DNA of 64,000 nucleotides from Phoebastria nigripes (GCA_035582835.1 JAYKAV010001887.1:4021622-4085621), one strand, 5' to 3'. Counted from the stretch's first letter, positions 14,531 through 27,156 are shown. The notes: a model not told the origin generated them from the sequence alone. Translations and numbers: made by a program.

Positions 14531-17500
14531 CTTGACAGAGTTACTGTGTGCCATTTTCCAGGGAGCTGTAACTACTGCGTTACAGCCAGTTCATTGAGAA
14601 CTAAGTACAGAGCCCAAACACTGACGAAGCTTTGGAAGAAAAATGAATCGTGGCTGGATCAGATACAGACACAAAAGTGCTGTGTTAGAGGTTAAAACCA
14701 TTCCAGGAGCTGAATGCCTTTGCTGCATAGAAAAGGATGTGACAATGAGTTTCATTTAAAGACTGAATTCATTTGCCACGGGAACAATGAGGTTTTGCTT
14801 TTTTAATCAAAATGCAGACAAGTAATTTCTTAGGCAAGCAAAGCTCTGAATTATGCTAGGGAAGATACAACGTGAGTAAACAGTCTTTTCCGTAATACAG
14901 CTATAAAATATTATAATATACATACACATGAAATAAAGAAGTGATTGAACTTGTCATTTAATTGTATTATCAGATTTGTAGCTTGTGAAAATGTCAGGGA
15001 AAATAACACAGTGTGTAGGATGGGTCAATTTATTAATTGTGGATAATTTTTGAGCCAACTCCAGTCAGTGCTATTGTATTTCTTATTTGTAAGTATTCAC
15101 CAAGTTGCTTGGATAAATAATTTTCAGCCAGCAAGTTAGTTTTGTATAGTCTTCCCATTTTGATTACTTCCTGGTTGTCTACCAGGATCAGTGACTGGTC
15201 TCCGAGGTCACACAGCATCATTTCTACCTGGATGCCTGTAACTTTCCCAGTGGGAGAGTAACGTTTAGCACCTGGCCAGTTTGAGCTTTTTGATGAGCTA
15301 ACATTTGTGACACTCTAAATATTTGTAACCTTCCAAATAACAGGAGAAAAGGTTTGATTTATTCGTGCATATCTTTGTAATTCTTGCCCACTTTCCCTTT
15401 CTCCAAACCAGCTCTATTATAGCCGGCTTCACTCACTTCTTAAAATCGAATCACATAAAAACTCCAGTTAGACCAGTCCAACTAGGGGCCAAATCTTCGT
15501 CTAGTTATTAATTTTCACTCCAACAAAAACTGGGAGGTTTATCTGAATAAGAACTTAGGACTCAAATCTATTAACTAACAAAGCAAAAATGCCAGTTAGA
15601 GATCAAAACGATCTGTCAATACGTGCTTGAAGTATAAGTCATTGCTATTATTCTCACCAGAAAAGGCACAATGACTTGAAGGTTTCTACTTATGTGAGGA
15701 GCAACACTCACGTCCCTGCTCTCAGCAAGAGTTTGGAGGAACTGCCCCCATTGCAGCACCAATAAAACCAGCTGCCCCAAATAAAGCCTGACCCACGGAA
15801 GCTGTCCTGGTCAGGCTGTTTCTTTGCTTTCTCGGCAATGCAGGAATGATAGAAATGTCTAGAAACAATTTGGAGAGAAGGGACGGTCGCCTGAGATGTA
15901 GAGATTGAACGCTGCTGGCGCAGGGGCTGTGTATAGTCTCCAGCGGGATTTTCAAAACTAGATTCCAGGTAGGCTTTAGAGCACAGAAGTCACCAGATTT
16001 TCAAAATATTTCAAGGCCAGCTGTACTTTTGGTAATCTTGTCACTTCTTTAAGTGAATGAGAGCAAAACGGGAGAGATAATCTACAGCTCTTCCTCCCTT
16101 CCCAGGAGAGCAGCTCTCTGTATGGAGCTAACACAGCTCCCCATAAAGCTCACATATATCCAGTATGGAGCAAATAATCTCTTACGTGAGGTGAAAGGAA
16201 ATTTGGGGGCATGGAGAGTGCGGCAGGAGGAAAATGGGATATTTTATCCACTCATGGGAATGCTGCTGTAAAAATAGGTTTTGTCCTGGTTGTAGAAGTC
16301 TTTTATTTCAAGTTTCATCAGGTTCATGCCTTGACTCCAGCAGCCCTAGAAGGGTAAAGACCTCTAAGCTTGGCCGTATTTCCTCTCTATGATGTGGCTC
16401 TTTTTAGGTTTAAAGCTCTACTTATTTGCAGAGACTTGTTTGTATGTTGCTCAGGAAGTCTGGAACAAACTATTTCCTGGTTTTCAGATTTCAGTTTGGG
16501 GTTTGAGGCAGGGAGAGAGTATTTAAATGCAGATATTAGACAGTACTCATGCCCCCCGGGGAGACAGGATTGCAAAATCTTCATTAAGGCCATGTGAGAG
16601 GCAAAAAAATGAAGAAAAAAGGATTCAGCTCTTCATATTGTTCATAGACAGGAATACATTGTCTTGAATATTAGCTGTGGGTCTTGTCCCTCGAGATCTG
16701 AACACACTGACAATGAGGAGTTTTGAACAGGTTCCCAGACATTAGGGAATTACACAACACATGAAGAAGGTGAGATGAGAATAGGGACTAGAGATGTCCC
16801 CATTCTCTATTTCTTCCTGTTTAAAATGCATCAATACTAAAAAAAAAAAAGAAAGAACGAGAAAACCAGAATAGCAGAAGATTGTGTAACCCTGTCAAAG
16901 AAAAAGAAGAAACAAGATATATACAGCCTGCAGCTGACACTAACTTTTTCCTTTCTTTTCCACCTGAATCTGAGCTAATAGGAATAATAACTATTCTGCC
17001 TGCCCACTGACCCAAAAGATGTGTGTTATTGCGCTAATCCACTTCTACCGGTATTGACTGCTGGTCTCTATGGGTTTGCCTTGCAGAGTCAGAAATAAAT
17101 TACCCATCAGAATCAATGAAACTCATGACTGTGGTTTACACACATGTAGTTCTGTCACCCATACTTGCAAGTGATAAGTGCTTGCAGATTACTTCCATAC
17201 TTCATCTTTTGAGTGTGTAAGGGCGTGCAAGCCACCCTTGGGAGAAACCCACTCATCAGCATATGGTCACTTTTGGATCATTGCTATTGCTTCGCAGTAC
17301 CATTGGGTTAGACAAATTAAAGTATTTTCAAAATCAGCATTGCTTTGCTCCTTGGTATGGAAACAAAATAATAAGTTAATTGAGGGTCGTGATGCTGATG
17401 TCTCGGTGACACTGAGGTTATTGCACTCCCCCAAAGCTCAAATTAAACTGAGAAAGCACAACTACTTCACAGCCTGTGTTGTGCCTGGTACACCTTGACT

Positions 17501-18189
17501 TCTATTTAGTTTAGTTCATGAGTTATAAGCTGCCAGATGTAGATAGTTCACTGACTGCAGGATCAGTGTTGCGAGTGAAAGAAGAACTAAGTCACCTAAT
17601 GGGCAACTGCCTCGTGACTTTCAGAGATCCTCAGGTATCATTAAAATCCACAGAAGAGGGATGTATATTCTGAGAGTGTGCCATTAAGTTGTGGAAGAGA
17701 TGGGTTCAAGAATTCAACAGTAGCACTAGTAATATTTAAAGCCAAGTTACAGCAATGGAGCAGTATCACCCAGAACATGCACAACCCCAACAGAGCAGAG
17801 ATCAGTGTAAGTAAAAGATCCCAGTTCAGACCTCATCAGGAGTTTTCATAAGGGTGAAAATGAAATATTAGCTTTTTAACATGTGTTAATCTTATTTAAC
17901 ATCACAGCAGCAACTGTTCATCATAATATCCTATATGTAATTTTCAACAGAACTTCTGCTTCTAGACAGAAAATAAGACTTTCTAGATCAGTTGTCACTA
18001 TTGATTTGGAGTCTGGGCCTCTGCTTTGCTCTTTTAGTTAGAAGTCAGCTGGATACTTGTTACTTTCACTAGCATTAATATATACATATACTAGCCTGAT
18101 TGCCTGAAAGCGATCATGAGATTAGTTATTTACATTCACTAAGTGCTGCTCCTTTTTCTAGAGGCTGATGTCAAAAGCTATTTATAAAG

Positions 18190-18543
18190 TCACAGAATTA
18201 TAGACTAACTTAGGTGGACGGGACCTCTGGAGGTCACTGAGCCCAACCTCCCGCTCAAGGCAGGGTCTGCTAGAGCAGGTCGCTCAGAGCCTTGTCCAGT
18301 CAAATTTTAAATATCTCAAAGGAAAGATCCCACAACCTCTCTGAGTCCCTGTTCCAGTCTTTAACTGCCCTCAGGGTGATTTTTTTTCCCCCTTCTATCT
18401 AAGCAGAACATCCTGTTGCACCCTTTGGCTGTGCGCGTTCACTGCGTGCCTGAGGGGCATCTGGGTCCACCGCTCTGCAGCTACAAGTGCAGTGAGGTCC
18501 CCTCCTGAGCCTTTTCCTCTTAAGGCTGAACAAACTCATTCAG
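18190..18543 (-). mobile_element. CR1-type LINE fragment, 3' part, inverted
   Basis: The plus strand reads as the reverse complement of the 3' part of a chicken-repeat-1 (CR1) retrotransposon. In order it shows a CACAGAAT start, GGACCTCTGGAGGTCA, a CCAACCTCC box, AGGGTCTGCTAGAGCAGG, CAGAGCCTTGTCCAGTC, CCACAACCTCTCTG, and finally TGAGCCTTTTCCTCTTAAGGCTGAACAA in two parts. These blocks are characteristic of avian CR1 copies. It is 5'-truncated, as most CR1 copies are, carries no usable reverse-transcriptase frame, and has many substitutions. It is therefore old and inactive. It is also the best single sequence clue that the host is a bird or a close relative. Confidence 0.9.
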
Positions 18544-20650
18544 ATAAGCTTTTATTCTTTCATTTATGGAGTTACAGCGTAGCAAGTGTCATTAGCACAG
18601 CGTAGCTATAGAGAACTTTGGGTTTTTTCATTCATTGTAATATTTTCTCCATCTGTGTTTGTAAATAGCTTTGATAGGAAGCCGTAATTGTGCCGTTTCC
18701 TTTCATACAAAACTTCTGTTGGCTTCTGTGCAAGCTGTACACTTACAATTAAGGTGGCCCATCATGTTTTGGCTTTGTGATCCATTTTGGTTCCTTCTAA
18801 CCCAGAGTAACCCCAGCAGTGTGACTCTGCCCCTCCTAAAGGCAGAAGAAGATGAAACCGAAGTTTATCCTGAGGACCTGAGTAAGAGGCAGGTGGAAGC
18901 TGCTTTCAGTTGAAAGGATGCTGAAGGAAGTGGTCTTTATCTCAGGATTTCACCCTGGGCTGTGAAGCACCCACTGCTTTGGGTGGTGCACCCAGGAGGC
19001 ACATGGGACTCGCAGCATCCTCAGCTGCCCTCGCACAGGCATCCCCACGCCACCGCTGAACCAACACCATGGGTGCTAATGGCACTGCGGCTGTGACAGC
19101 ACACAGCTACGCACAAGTTCATGGTGCAAATAAATACTCTGGGCTGGGGTGGTTTTTGCAGCCCTCTGCTCTGCTCTGCAGTGCTGCGCTTGTCAGTGCT
19201 TCCTTTAAACCAGCTTAAGTACCTCCCTGTGAGTTGTAGTGGCATATTTGCATTGCAGCACAGATGTACCCGGTGTAACACCACATATAACTTTGCAAAG
19301 CCAGCATCTGGTCCCATTAAATGCAATAGAAATATTGCTATTTGTTCCAGTGGGCCTGGTAGCTCATTTATTTATTTTGCATTTTTTTTCTACAGAAAAT
19401 AAAAGTCATTTATATGATTGAGTAACCTGTCTGAACTAATCAAAGCTCTGACCCAAAGGTTTGGTCAGTATGACCAATTACACGGTTGCTCGTGTGACTT
19501 TCACAGACTTTATGCTTTCTTCCAGGTCACTATCTATTATTTTCAGAATGGAAAATTCAAAGATCTGAAAGCACCTAGTGGGTTGAGAGAGACAATGCCT
19601 TATAAAAATGTTATTGCTATTGACTTTGTGGAAGATTTGATTACAATGAATTGGCAGGGAAATGATTTAATACTAAACATTGACAACTGTAATATCCAAG
19701 AGTAATTCTGGACAGTAAGAGACAAGAGAAAAAATGCATTTTCTTTTACTGTGGGAGAGACTTGCTAAACGGCTAACAGAGACTCAGTATAGTAACTACT
19801 AAGAGTGATATGCTTCTAATAGCAACACAGAAGCAACCAAAACTGTTTGTGTTGGAAGAGTTACAGTAGAAATTTAGCCAAACAAGAAAAATATATAAGG
19901 AAAAATAATTCCATAAGCAGCTGCAACAAATGTAAAATTAATTTTTTACTCCTTAAAACATTTTATCAACAACTGTTCAAGTGAATGGCCATAAATAAGG
20001 CAAAACAACCAAAAATCAATGTCTACACAAGGTCCCAAGACAGATTTATTGAAGCCATTCAACACCTCGCTTTCTCATTGGTGTGTGTTTGGGCCTTAAG
20101 CATGAGGAATTTCGACTACTGACTCAAACTATGGTCCCAAAAATTCTCTGTCAAGCTCAATTATTTCCCCACTTTCTCCATTCTGCCGGTTACATCTCCC
20201 TGCGTATCGTCCCAGACAGGCTTTTATAACTCGTCGTTTCAGTTCAGCTTGAGATTGTGCTACAGCGCAGCCAAATAGCTGTCCACAAGAAAGTAAAAAT
20301 CTTAGTATGATTCCAACCAGAGACTCTTTATCTTTAAAATACAGCATTACGAACCCTAATGTCCTCTGGTTTTATTAGCTATTCTTGAGGGGTGCTTAGC
20401 TGGCAAGTGCAGCATCTGCCACCGGCTCGTCGCGGCTTTAACAGCCTGAGTGCAAACTTCCCAGCCTGTGCACAAATAACATTTTACGGGGCCCGATGGC
20501 TGGTGGTGGTGGCGGGTTTTGTTGTTCCCAGGCTGCCGGTTCCTCCGGGACCCAGGCACCGCAGCAGCGTGCAGGTTGCCACCCTTTTCTGAGCGAAGGA
20601 GAAGATGGGACCTCGATCCCTGTGGAGAGCAGTGGCCCCTGCNGCTCTCC

Positions 20651-20690
20651 GGTAAACCATCCTTTTTCACAGTAAACCATCCTTTTTACC
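20651..20690. repeat. 20-bp tandem duplication
   Basis: GTAAACCATCCTTTTT is present twice with a 20-bp period (20652 and 20672). The two copies differ only at their edges. It is a local duplication in intergenic sequence near a moderately GC-rich stretch. Confidence 0.75.
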
Positions 20691-21164
20691 CTGTTCTAGC
20701 TCACTGCGGTCAAGGGAAAAGGANGGGCTGCTGCTGTGGTTCAGAGACAATTCTTCACGTGTGTCCAGCAGGTATAAACCCTGCACTGGAGCCTGCTCGT
20801 GCAGAGGGGACTGTGCATAGCCGGTGACATTAATTTACCATGAGGGGAAAATTCCAGTGTAAGTGGTCTCTACTGTGTATAAAACACTCAGTACCAGTGA
20901 CATTTGCCTCTTCTCTTAGTGATAAAATATATTTATTTGTGAAGNAGATCTTAATCTATCTCAGAAAAGTGTTTTTAGTTTTTCACAGTAGCATTTATAA
21001 TGATTGAAAGTGTAGGCTAGAGAGGACATCTTTCTGTAGCAATGAACAAAAATAAGAATAACTTTTCAGCATTACCGTATATCAATAGCCAATTATTTTT
21101 GTATGGATGGGTTCTGGCTGGCTGCTAATGGACTGACAATGAGATAAGTCTTCCAGGAGAGAAA

Positions 21165-21182
21165 CCATCATTTTAATGATGG
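21165..21182. repeat. Small perfect inverted repeat
   Basis: CCATCATT and AATGATGG form an 8-bp inverted repeat separated by TT. It lies just downstream, in minus-strand orientation, of the unexplained open frame. No T-tract or other terminator feature follows it. It may be chance. Confidence 0.5.
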
Positions 21183-21201
21183 AGTGGCTGGCCTTTTAAT
21201 T

Positions 21202-21693
21202 TTAAGGTATTAGCAAAATCACACCTTTCACCTTTAAAAATTGTAAATGATCGCAGTCTTGTTCTAAATCATTTAGTTGCTGTTCGAACTGAGCCTGGCT
21301 AATGCTTTGCAGGGGTTTGTCTTTCTTAGCACTGATGGTGCCATTTACATTTCTTAATTTTTCTTGAAGAACAATGTCCTCCTTGCTTGTACTCTCCCTC
21401 CCAGCCTGCTTTCTGGCCATCTGTCTGTAGAGGCAATTTAAGGAATCTGTAGCCAATTCACCCTTGCTCATATGAACTTGATATACAGCATAGATATGCA
21501 CAGGCGTAAAGTAAAACCTATTAAGTGATGAGATAAAAAGCAAAGATGCTTTAGAAAACTTTTTCAAATGTTTCAGATGAGGCAAGCTCGCATTTCTTGC
21601 TGTTTTTTCTTCTGCTTTGGTGCATATTCTTTCATCTTCATCTGTTTCATTCATCTGCCTCTTTCTCTCTGACACGGGGAGTTTTGAAGACAT
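21202..21693 (-). CDS. Unrecognised 163-codon open frame, possible exon
   Basis: This is the longest open frame outside the CpG island. The predicted product is hydrophilic. Its first 45 residues are rich in K, E, R and D, a more hydrophobic middle (roughly residues 45-75) contains the segment FSKASLLFISS, and its C-terminal part (roughly 92-155) is Q/E/L/D-rich and could form a helix or coiled coil (for example QAQFEQQLNDLEQDCDHLQF). The ATG follows an in-frame TAA two codons upstream, in a weak start context. Near the 3' end the minus strand reads AAAG|GTGAAA, an acceptable splice donor, so the frame could be a first coding exon continuing leftwards. I recognise no family and see no CpG promoter. 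A frame of this length is only mildly unexpected by chance in 64 kb. Real gene, dead retrocopy and chance all remain possible. Confidence 0.2.
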   Translation of the reverse strand: MSSKLPVSERKRQMNETDEDERICTKAEEKTARNASLPHLKHLKKFSKASLLFISSLNRFYFTPVHIYAVYQVHMSKGELATDSLNCLYRQMARKQAGRESTSKEDIVLQEKLRNVNGTISAKKDKPLQSISQAQFEQQLNDLEQDCDHLQFLKVKGVILLIP

Positions 21694-24600
21694 GGATTAG
21701 GAGTCCGTACCTCTGACCGACTGCCTACTCGTCTGCTGTACAGCCTGTGTCACAACAGCTCTGCTAAAGCTCCTACTTTAAATGTCCTCTTGAAAACAAG
21801 CTTGAAAGAAAGATCACTGTGTGCTCCAGAATATGCACTGAGACTTTCCTATGACNCGACTGTAAGTACGAATAGCCAAGGAAAAAAATCTAAACACCTT
21901 ATTATTATCCGTGCCCATGGATCAAAGTGCTTTCTTGTCTTCAGATAAACCCTGCCCACTGTCTTTGATGATGTCTCCTGTGCATCTGGGAGAAGAGACC
22001 AACAAAATATTCAGAGATGGGTAAATTGAGGAAAATAGGTGCCATTCCCAAAGCTGCAAGTTCGCTCAATGGCCATGGGACCTGTTCATGCTGTTAGCCC
22101 TACAGTTAGCCTTGCAGGGCAATGGAGATGGAGGGAGCCNCTGAAAGTTGCCACATCAATTTTAATTCAGGTATCTGGGGCTATTTATTTGAACCCTCCG
22201 CATGTCCCCNACACAGCAACAAGCCAGCTGCTCTGACAACTCCTAAGAAATAAGAAATATGCCTTGAGTTCCTGTGACATTTTATATTCCAAACTTTGCC
22301 CAGTGGCTGATGGTTCCTTCCTCAAAGTGACATATTGATTGTGGGTACACGTAGGGCGAGTATGATTGTGTTCAGTATTTTGAGCTCATCATCTGTTATC
22401 CCATTCTCATTGTCATCTAAGGCCCAGACAGTATCAAATTGGAAGCAGTAGTGTAGAAAATTACGAACAAATCAAAAAAGACTACAGCTGTGAAATGAAT
22501 CAAACCACTGTTTCTACGTTTAGTATTTCCTTTGGTATAAAACATCTTTTACAATTTATTTTTTTATTATTTTGGGCTCGCAGCTATGAAGGCAGGGATG
22601 AAGCACTGCAATCCAGCAGCCAGCGTTTGCGGGCACTTAGCAAACAGAGCAATCGTTCACTAAACCATGACGAAGACAGAGAAGGATGGGTCACCAAGGG
22701 GAGCGCCTGCCTAGATCTGGGCCTTGACCCATTTTGACCCCCCAAAGGACATGCCACTGCTGTGGAGGCCTGTCCATAGACATCCCAGCTGGTAATGACA
22801 TGGGAGAACGGTGCCCACAAAACACTCCTGCATGTTTCCAGTTCTTGACCTTGGTCCTCTCCATTTGTTGCATCTTCAATGGAGTGATGCGGTTAGGAAA
22901 GTTCAAGTCTGAGCTCCATGTCAGCTTTTCAGAGTAGCCCCTCGATGCGCTAATGCTGTACCGTGAGAGCAGGCTTTAAATATGTGTGTGTTTGTATGAA
23001 GATGACCACATTAAATTTAAGCAGAAATAAATGGTAATTTAACTGGCACAGATACACAGGGCTGACATAATCTCTAAAGGTTTGAGGCTGCTATTAAATT
23101 TGTTCCTCCTTATTAATTTGTGACCAAGAGGATAATGAAAAACTGGCAACTCTAAAGTTGACATAAAAAGTAAGAGATATACAGTTGCCGTAGATAATTT
23201 TATGCACTGTTAAAGTGAAAAGGCTTTGCTAGATGTATGTAGGCAAAGATACACACTGTCATCTTAATGAGCAATTAAAAGATGGACTCCTAATAATTGA
23301 ATCATGACTCTTGTCACATTTGTATTTGTTTAGTATCTCTAGTTTTGGTTGAATCTGGTTTTGAGTTCGTATTTTAATCAGGTCTGATTTAGGCTCTTGG
23401 TTTAAATAACTAAAAGTGATGAGCGTGAATCTTGTTGTCCTATTACCTCCTCAGCTTCTTGTTTCCAGTGAATACAATGTTCTTTTAAAAACTCATGTTT
23501 AATTACTGTATTTAGCCAGCAGGACTGGACAAGGAGGGGGTGGGTGGGTGATTCGCTGTCATTCAAAGTTTGAATTTTCAAAGACAAAACCTTATCTTCC
23601 TCTTCTAAACATCACTTAGTAGATTTTGGAAGTACTTCAGATGCCTCAGATGGTTACCAGTTAATTCCTTTGCTGGTAGAAATGAGGGAGTCTTGGCTAT
23701 GTGCATTGGTCTATTTTGTTGGGTTTTTTTATTAAAAAAAAAGCCCAATAAGACAAGACCATCTGTTCTTCAAAACTCTTTCCCTTAAACTAACTGCCGT
23801 GGTCACCCTTGAATGCTATCGTATCTTCAGTGACGCGGAGCTCTGCCTCGCCAATCTGTTGTTTAAAATTTCTCATCAAATTCCTGAAGTCGCATCAGTC
23901 AAAGCTGACAACAGGTTGCACATTTCCAGCTCCTCTCACCGAAGTATGCGAGACCGGGCCTGGCCCAGGTCTCTCCTTCTTCACAGTCCTCATATTTGCC
24001 CACGTCACATTAAACATATTGTCACTTGCAGCTTCAACTCCTCTAAACTTCCAGAGTGCTTTTACTTGCTGTCTTGTTTTTTGGTTTTAACTTTTTTTTT
24101 TTTTTTTAAACTGAAGGAAGGGGAGGATGCTTAATTCTCATTTCAGTGAAGTGGTTATCCTGTATTTTGAGAAAAAAAAAAAATTTTAAAAAATTGCAAA
24201 CTTGTTTTTCCCCTTTCTCTGCATAGGAATCTTCCCCTCCTCAAGTGGATGATTTAAAATCATCCATTTTTCTTTTCCGTCTAACTTCAATCACTATTTT
24301 TTGGGCCTCTCCAATTCCCAGTTCAAAGGAAAGCAACAATTATTTTGCTTCAAACTCATCCAGCCCTGAAGATGAGGAATTTATCAGTTTTTCATTGCAA
24401 GCCCACTCTGGAGCAAGCAGCAGTTTATTTCTCCAGTTCTGTAACAGAGCTGTTTGCTTTGCCCAGCTTTCGTGGGGGGGTGAACCAGCGGGGGGGGACA
24501 GCAGACCCCCGCAGCAAAGCTCCCACAGCATCCTTTCAAAAACGCCCCTTGGGATGCAGCCAGGGGCCCTTGGGAGGCTTTTAAAAGGTCTCGGGACAGA

Positions 24601-24919
24601 TTGGAAGTGTTTGAAAAGGCAGGGGATGGAGCTGGCCGGAGGATGAGGGTGCGAGGAGGGGTGCCTGCCAGTAGCTTTTTATAAATGGTATTTTGAAAAG
24701 ATTGGAAAACATCAAAAGATTTTGAACCAAAACATCAGAGAATTGCGTAGGACCCAAGTGTGCAAGAGAAGATACTAAAAATGACTGTTGGTACCTAACT
24801 GTGCCAACNGTGGGAAAAGGAAATCTGGGCATCCTGAGATACCTGCATTAGGAACATGGTCACCTTTGGCACCCGATAACTGATGGAGGAGCAGACGGGC
24901 GCTTTACATGAGACAAATT

Positions 24920-25200
24920 GCCCAGTAGCCCCACCGCACCGGGTAAATACGCTCCTTGCGTAGCCGTCAAGAGCGAGATGCTCGGGTTCATGCACAGGCG
25001 TGAAAGCAGCAGGGACCAGCGTTCCCGGCGGCAGGAGGCGGCTGAGCCCCGGGGACTCGACGCAGGGACCAGGGACCCCTCGCTGGGGGTCGGGAAGGGT
25101 GTGCACGGCTGGCGGCACGGGGAGGTCGCNGCAGGCTTATGGCACTGCCACGCCACGCTCTCCCGTTCGTCTTGGCAACCGGGGTCACGCAGAAATACAG
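24920..25200. other. Small CpG-rich patch upstream of the FSTL4 promoter
   Basis: This stretch is GC-rich with many CpGs (for example GCGTAGCCGTCAAGAGCG and GTTCCCGGCGGCAGGAGGCG) and stands out from AT-leaning flanks. It lies about 2 kb upstream of the FSTL4 first exon. It could be an enhancer, an alternative promoter or a CpG shore outlier. No conserved exon, TATA box or coding motif was recognised in it. Confidence 0.4.
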
Positions 25201-26929
25201 CAGCTCCAGCCTGTGCATTTAAAACTGCATCAGATGATGTAAAATGAGCAAAATGTGCCTGCTGCTAGAAATGTGTCGTGGCAAGTGTCACCCAGGCAAG
25301 CTGTTGGTGGTGAAGAAGCACAATTGCCTCCCTACTCTGTATCCCCCAGCATGTGTGGATATAAATAAATAGGGGCTGTGCGGATACTTCAGATGTCTAC
25401 TAATGCACCTCGTGTTTATGACCATCTTTAAGAGATACAGAGAGATTACTAAACACTTCAAATTGACAGCACAGACATATTTTCATAGAATAAATGATAT
25501 TGGTAAGTGGCAAGACTTTTCTTCCTTCCTTTCAGGAAAGGGGGAAGAGTTGTCTCCACTGATATTATTTCTGATTTTTTTCCCCTCAGGAAAGAGAAAA
25601 AGATGTCACTGAAGATAACGTATTTGTGTCTGATTAGATTTCAGCTTTATTTTTTTAAAACCCCAGACCTCTTAAACCTATAGGCCAACTCTGAAATATG
25701 CACTCATTTCTTCCTTTAGGACACTCTACAAAGACCTCCTTTATCTTGCCCATGCACAATTCACAGTGGATACTCCCTGTTTTATTACATATGTGATTTC
25801 TTTTTTAATCCAAACCTTAAATCAGCAATTTCAGATCATTTCCTTCCTGAAGAAGGAAACCAGAAAAAAACAAGAGTCCTTACAAGCCTTTGTGCACGGT
25901 TTGGGTAGAATATGCTCCATTTTTTTGTAAACACTGAAAATATGTCGGAGGTGCTGCATTTAACAGGCCAGAACTAAAGGTGTGAAAAATCCCGGAAAAC
26001 CAACCTGTCTGATCACTTGTTATTTCCTGCAGGGAAAATAAAAAATAAAAAATTAATAAAAGCTTACTCTCATGAAAGAGCCTCTTCTGCAACCTCGTGC
26101 CTAATTTTGTGAAATGATTTTTTAATAAGCACATTTTCTTCTGGACTAGACCCGGTTTCTGAGTAGGCTGTGTCTTTAAACATCTGAACTAGCGGGTCCT
26201 GTCCTTTTCACGCCAAAACCAACGAGAAATCCAATTTAATTCAGCAGGACCCAGCTGTAAGAGTCTTTATAGGAAGAAACGCAAAAATTGGCATGTTTTA
26301 TCAGGTCTTTTAGACTGCTCATCTCCTGTTGTTAATTGTGGGCATTGCATCGCCTTTGCGATGTGTCCAGTTTGCGCCTAATCCTCCTCGCCGCCTTTGA
26401 AACCAAACACCCTAAATCCTCTCTGCTTCTGCAGTCCTGTTGTGCATTCCTCTCCTGTAAACGTCCAACCCTTTTTAAAAAATAAATGAGAAATGATTAT
26501 ATTGATTTTTTTTTTTTTTTGAAACCAGATGCGATGGTGAAGAGGAGAATGAATGAATTTCAACGTTCGCCTTTCTGTAGAGCCANGGATATGTGGAAAT
26601 AGAAGGAGCACTTCACAAAACAGTGTGCTTCTACGTTGTGCAGTGCAAGTTCGTGGCGGGTGACGGAGTCCGGAGTCCCACCGGGGAAAATTCGGTGCCC
26701 CGTAAGGACACCCTGGTTTTATGGACACATCGCAAGGGGTCAGTGGTCTCGCCTCGCCCAGCTCCAGAGCAGCCTGGGTCCCNCGTTGCCCCGGGCTCGG
26801 GGGCTGCCCTGGGGGGGTATCAGAGCGGGGGTATCGGCAGCAGCACCCGCGCCGCTGTCCACCCCCACGGGGTTCCCCCCGTGCTTCTGGCACCCGCGCA
26901 GGGTTGCTCCCGCACCCTGTGCCCCGAGG

Positions 26930-27099
26930 NNNNNNNNNNNNNNNNNNNNNNNNNNNNNNNNNNNNNNNNNNNNNNNNNNNNNNNNNNNNNNNNNNNNNNN
27001 NNNNNNNNNNNNNNNNNNNNNNNNNNNNNNNNNNNNNNNNNNNNNNNNNNNNNNNNNNNNNNNNNNNNNNNNNNNNNNNNNNNNNNNNNNNNNNNNNNN
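26930..27099. other. Assembly gap of 170 Ns in the CpG island
   Basis: A continuous run of N lies between GCCCCGAGG and GGTCCCGCCG. GC-rich avian promoters often drop out of short-read assemblies. True gap length is unknown, and transcription-factor sites or an alternative first exon could be hidden here. Confidence 0.99.
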
Positions 27100-27129
27100 G
27101 GTCCCGCCGTCCCCGCACAGGTGCCGGCG

Positions 27130-27134
27130 ATTGG
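27130..27134 (-). promoter_or_regulatory. Inverted CCAAT box
   Basis: ATTGG on the plus strand, that is CCAAT on the minus strand, is a typical NF-Y-type element. It lies about 70-140 bp upstream of the end of exon 1, together with an octamer and a CRE. Confidence 0.5.
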
Positions 27135-27141
27135 GTGGAAT

Positions 27142-27149
27142 ATGCAAAT
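27142..27149 (+). promoter_or_regulatory. Octamer ATGCAAAT (POU-factor site)
   Basis: This is an exact ATGCAAAT, the canonical octamer bound by POU-domain factors. It is notable as an AT-rich exact match inside a very GC-rich island, between a CCAAT box and a CRE. POU factors are common in neural gene control, which would fit FSTL4 expression, but binding is inferred only. Confidence 0.55.
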
Positions 27150-27156
27150 GCGGCGG

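Larger units (their letters stand above)
1..18189. other. Intergenic DNA upstream of FSTL4, left part
   Basis: No gene could be supported here. Open frames are short, overlap on both strands, and lack splice context or recognisable protein motifs. The sequence is AT-leaning with isolated single Ns (for example at 289 and 1526). It holds the small repeats listed separately and some TAAT/ATTA-rich stretches, such as 7621-7680, that could be regulatory. No CpG island, RNA gene or intact transposon was seen. Confidence 0.6.
18544..26639. other. Intergenic DNA upstream of FSTL4, right part
   Basis: No recognisable gene was found in this stretch. It contains one unexplained 163-codon minus-strand frame, a 20-bp tandem duplication, a small perfect palindrome and a CpG-rich patch, all listed separately. 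Between about 19.4 and 19.7 kb there is a 95-codon plus-strand frame with no motif, splice support or family resemblance that I can see. Proximal regulatory elements of FSTL4 could lie here, but none can be shown from sequence alone. Confidence 0.55.

Noticed and set aside
19418..19705. 95-codon plus-strand frame between AT-rich flanks
   Set aside because: It looks mildly protein-like towards its end, but has no recognised family, no convincing splice sites and no promoter. It is within chance length.
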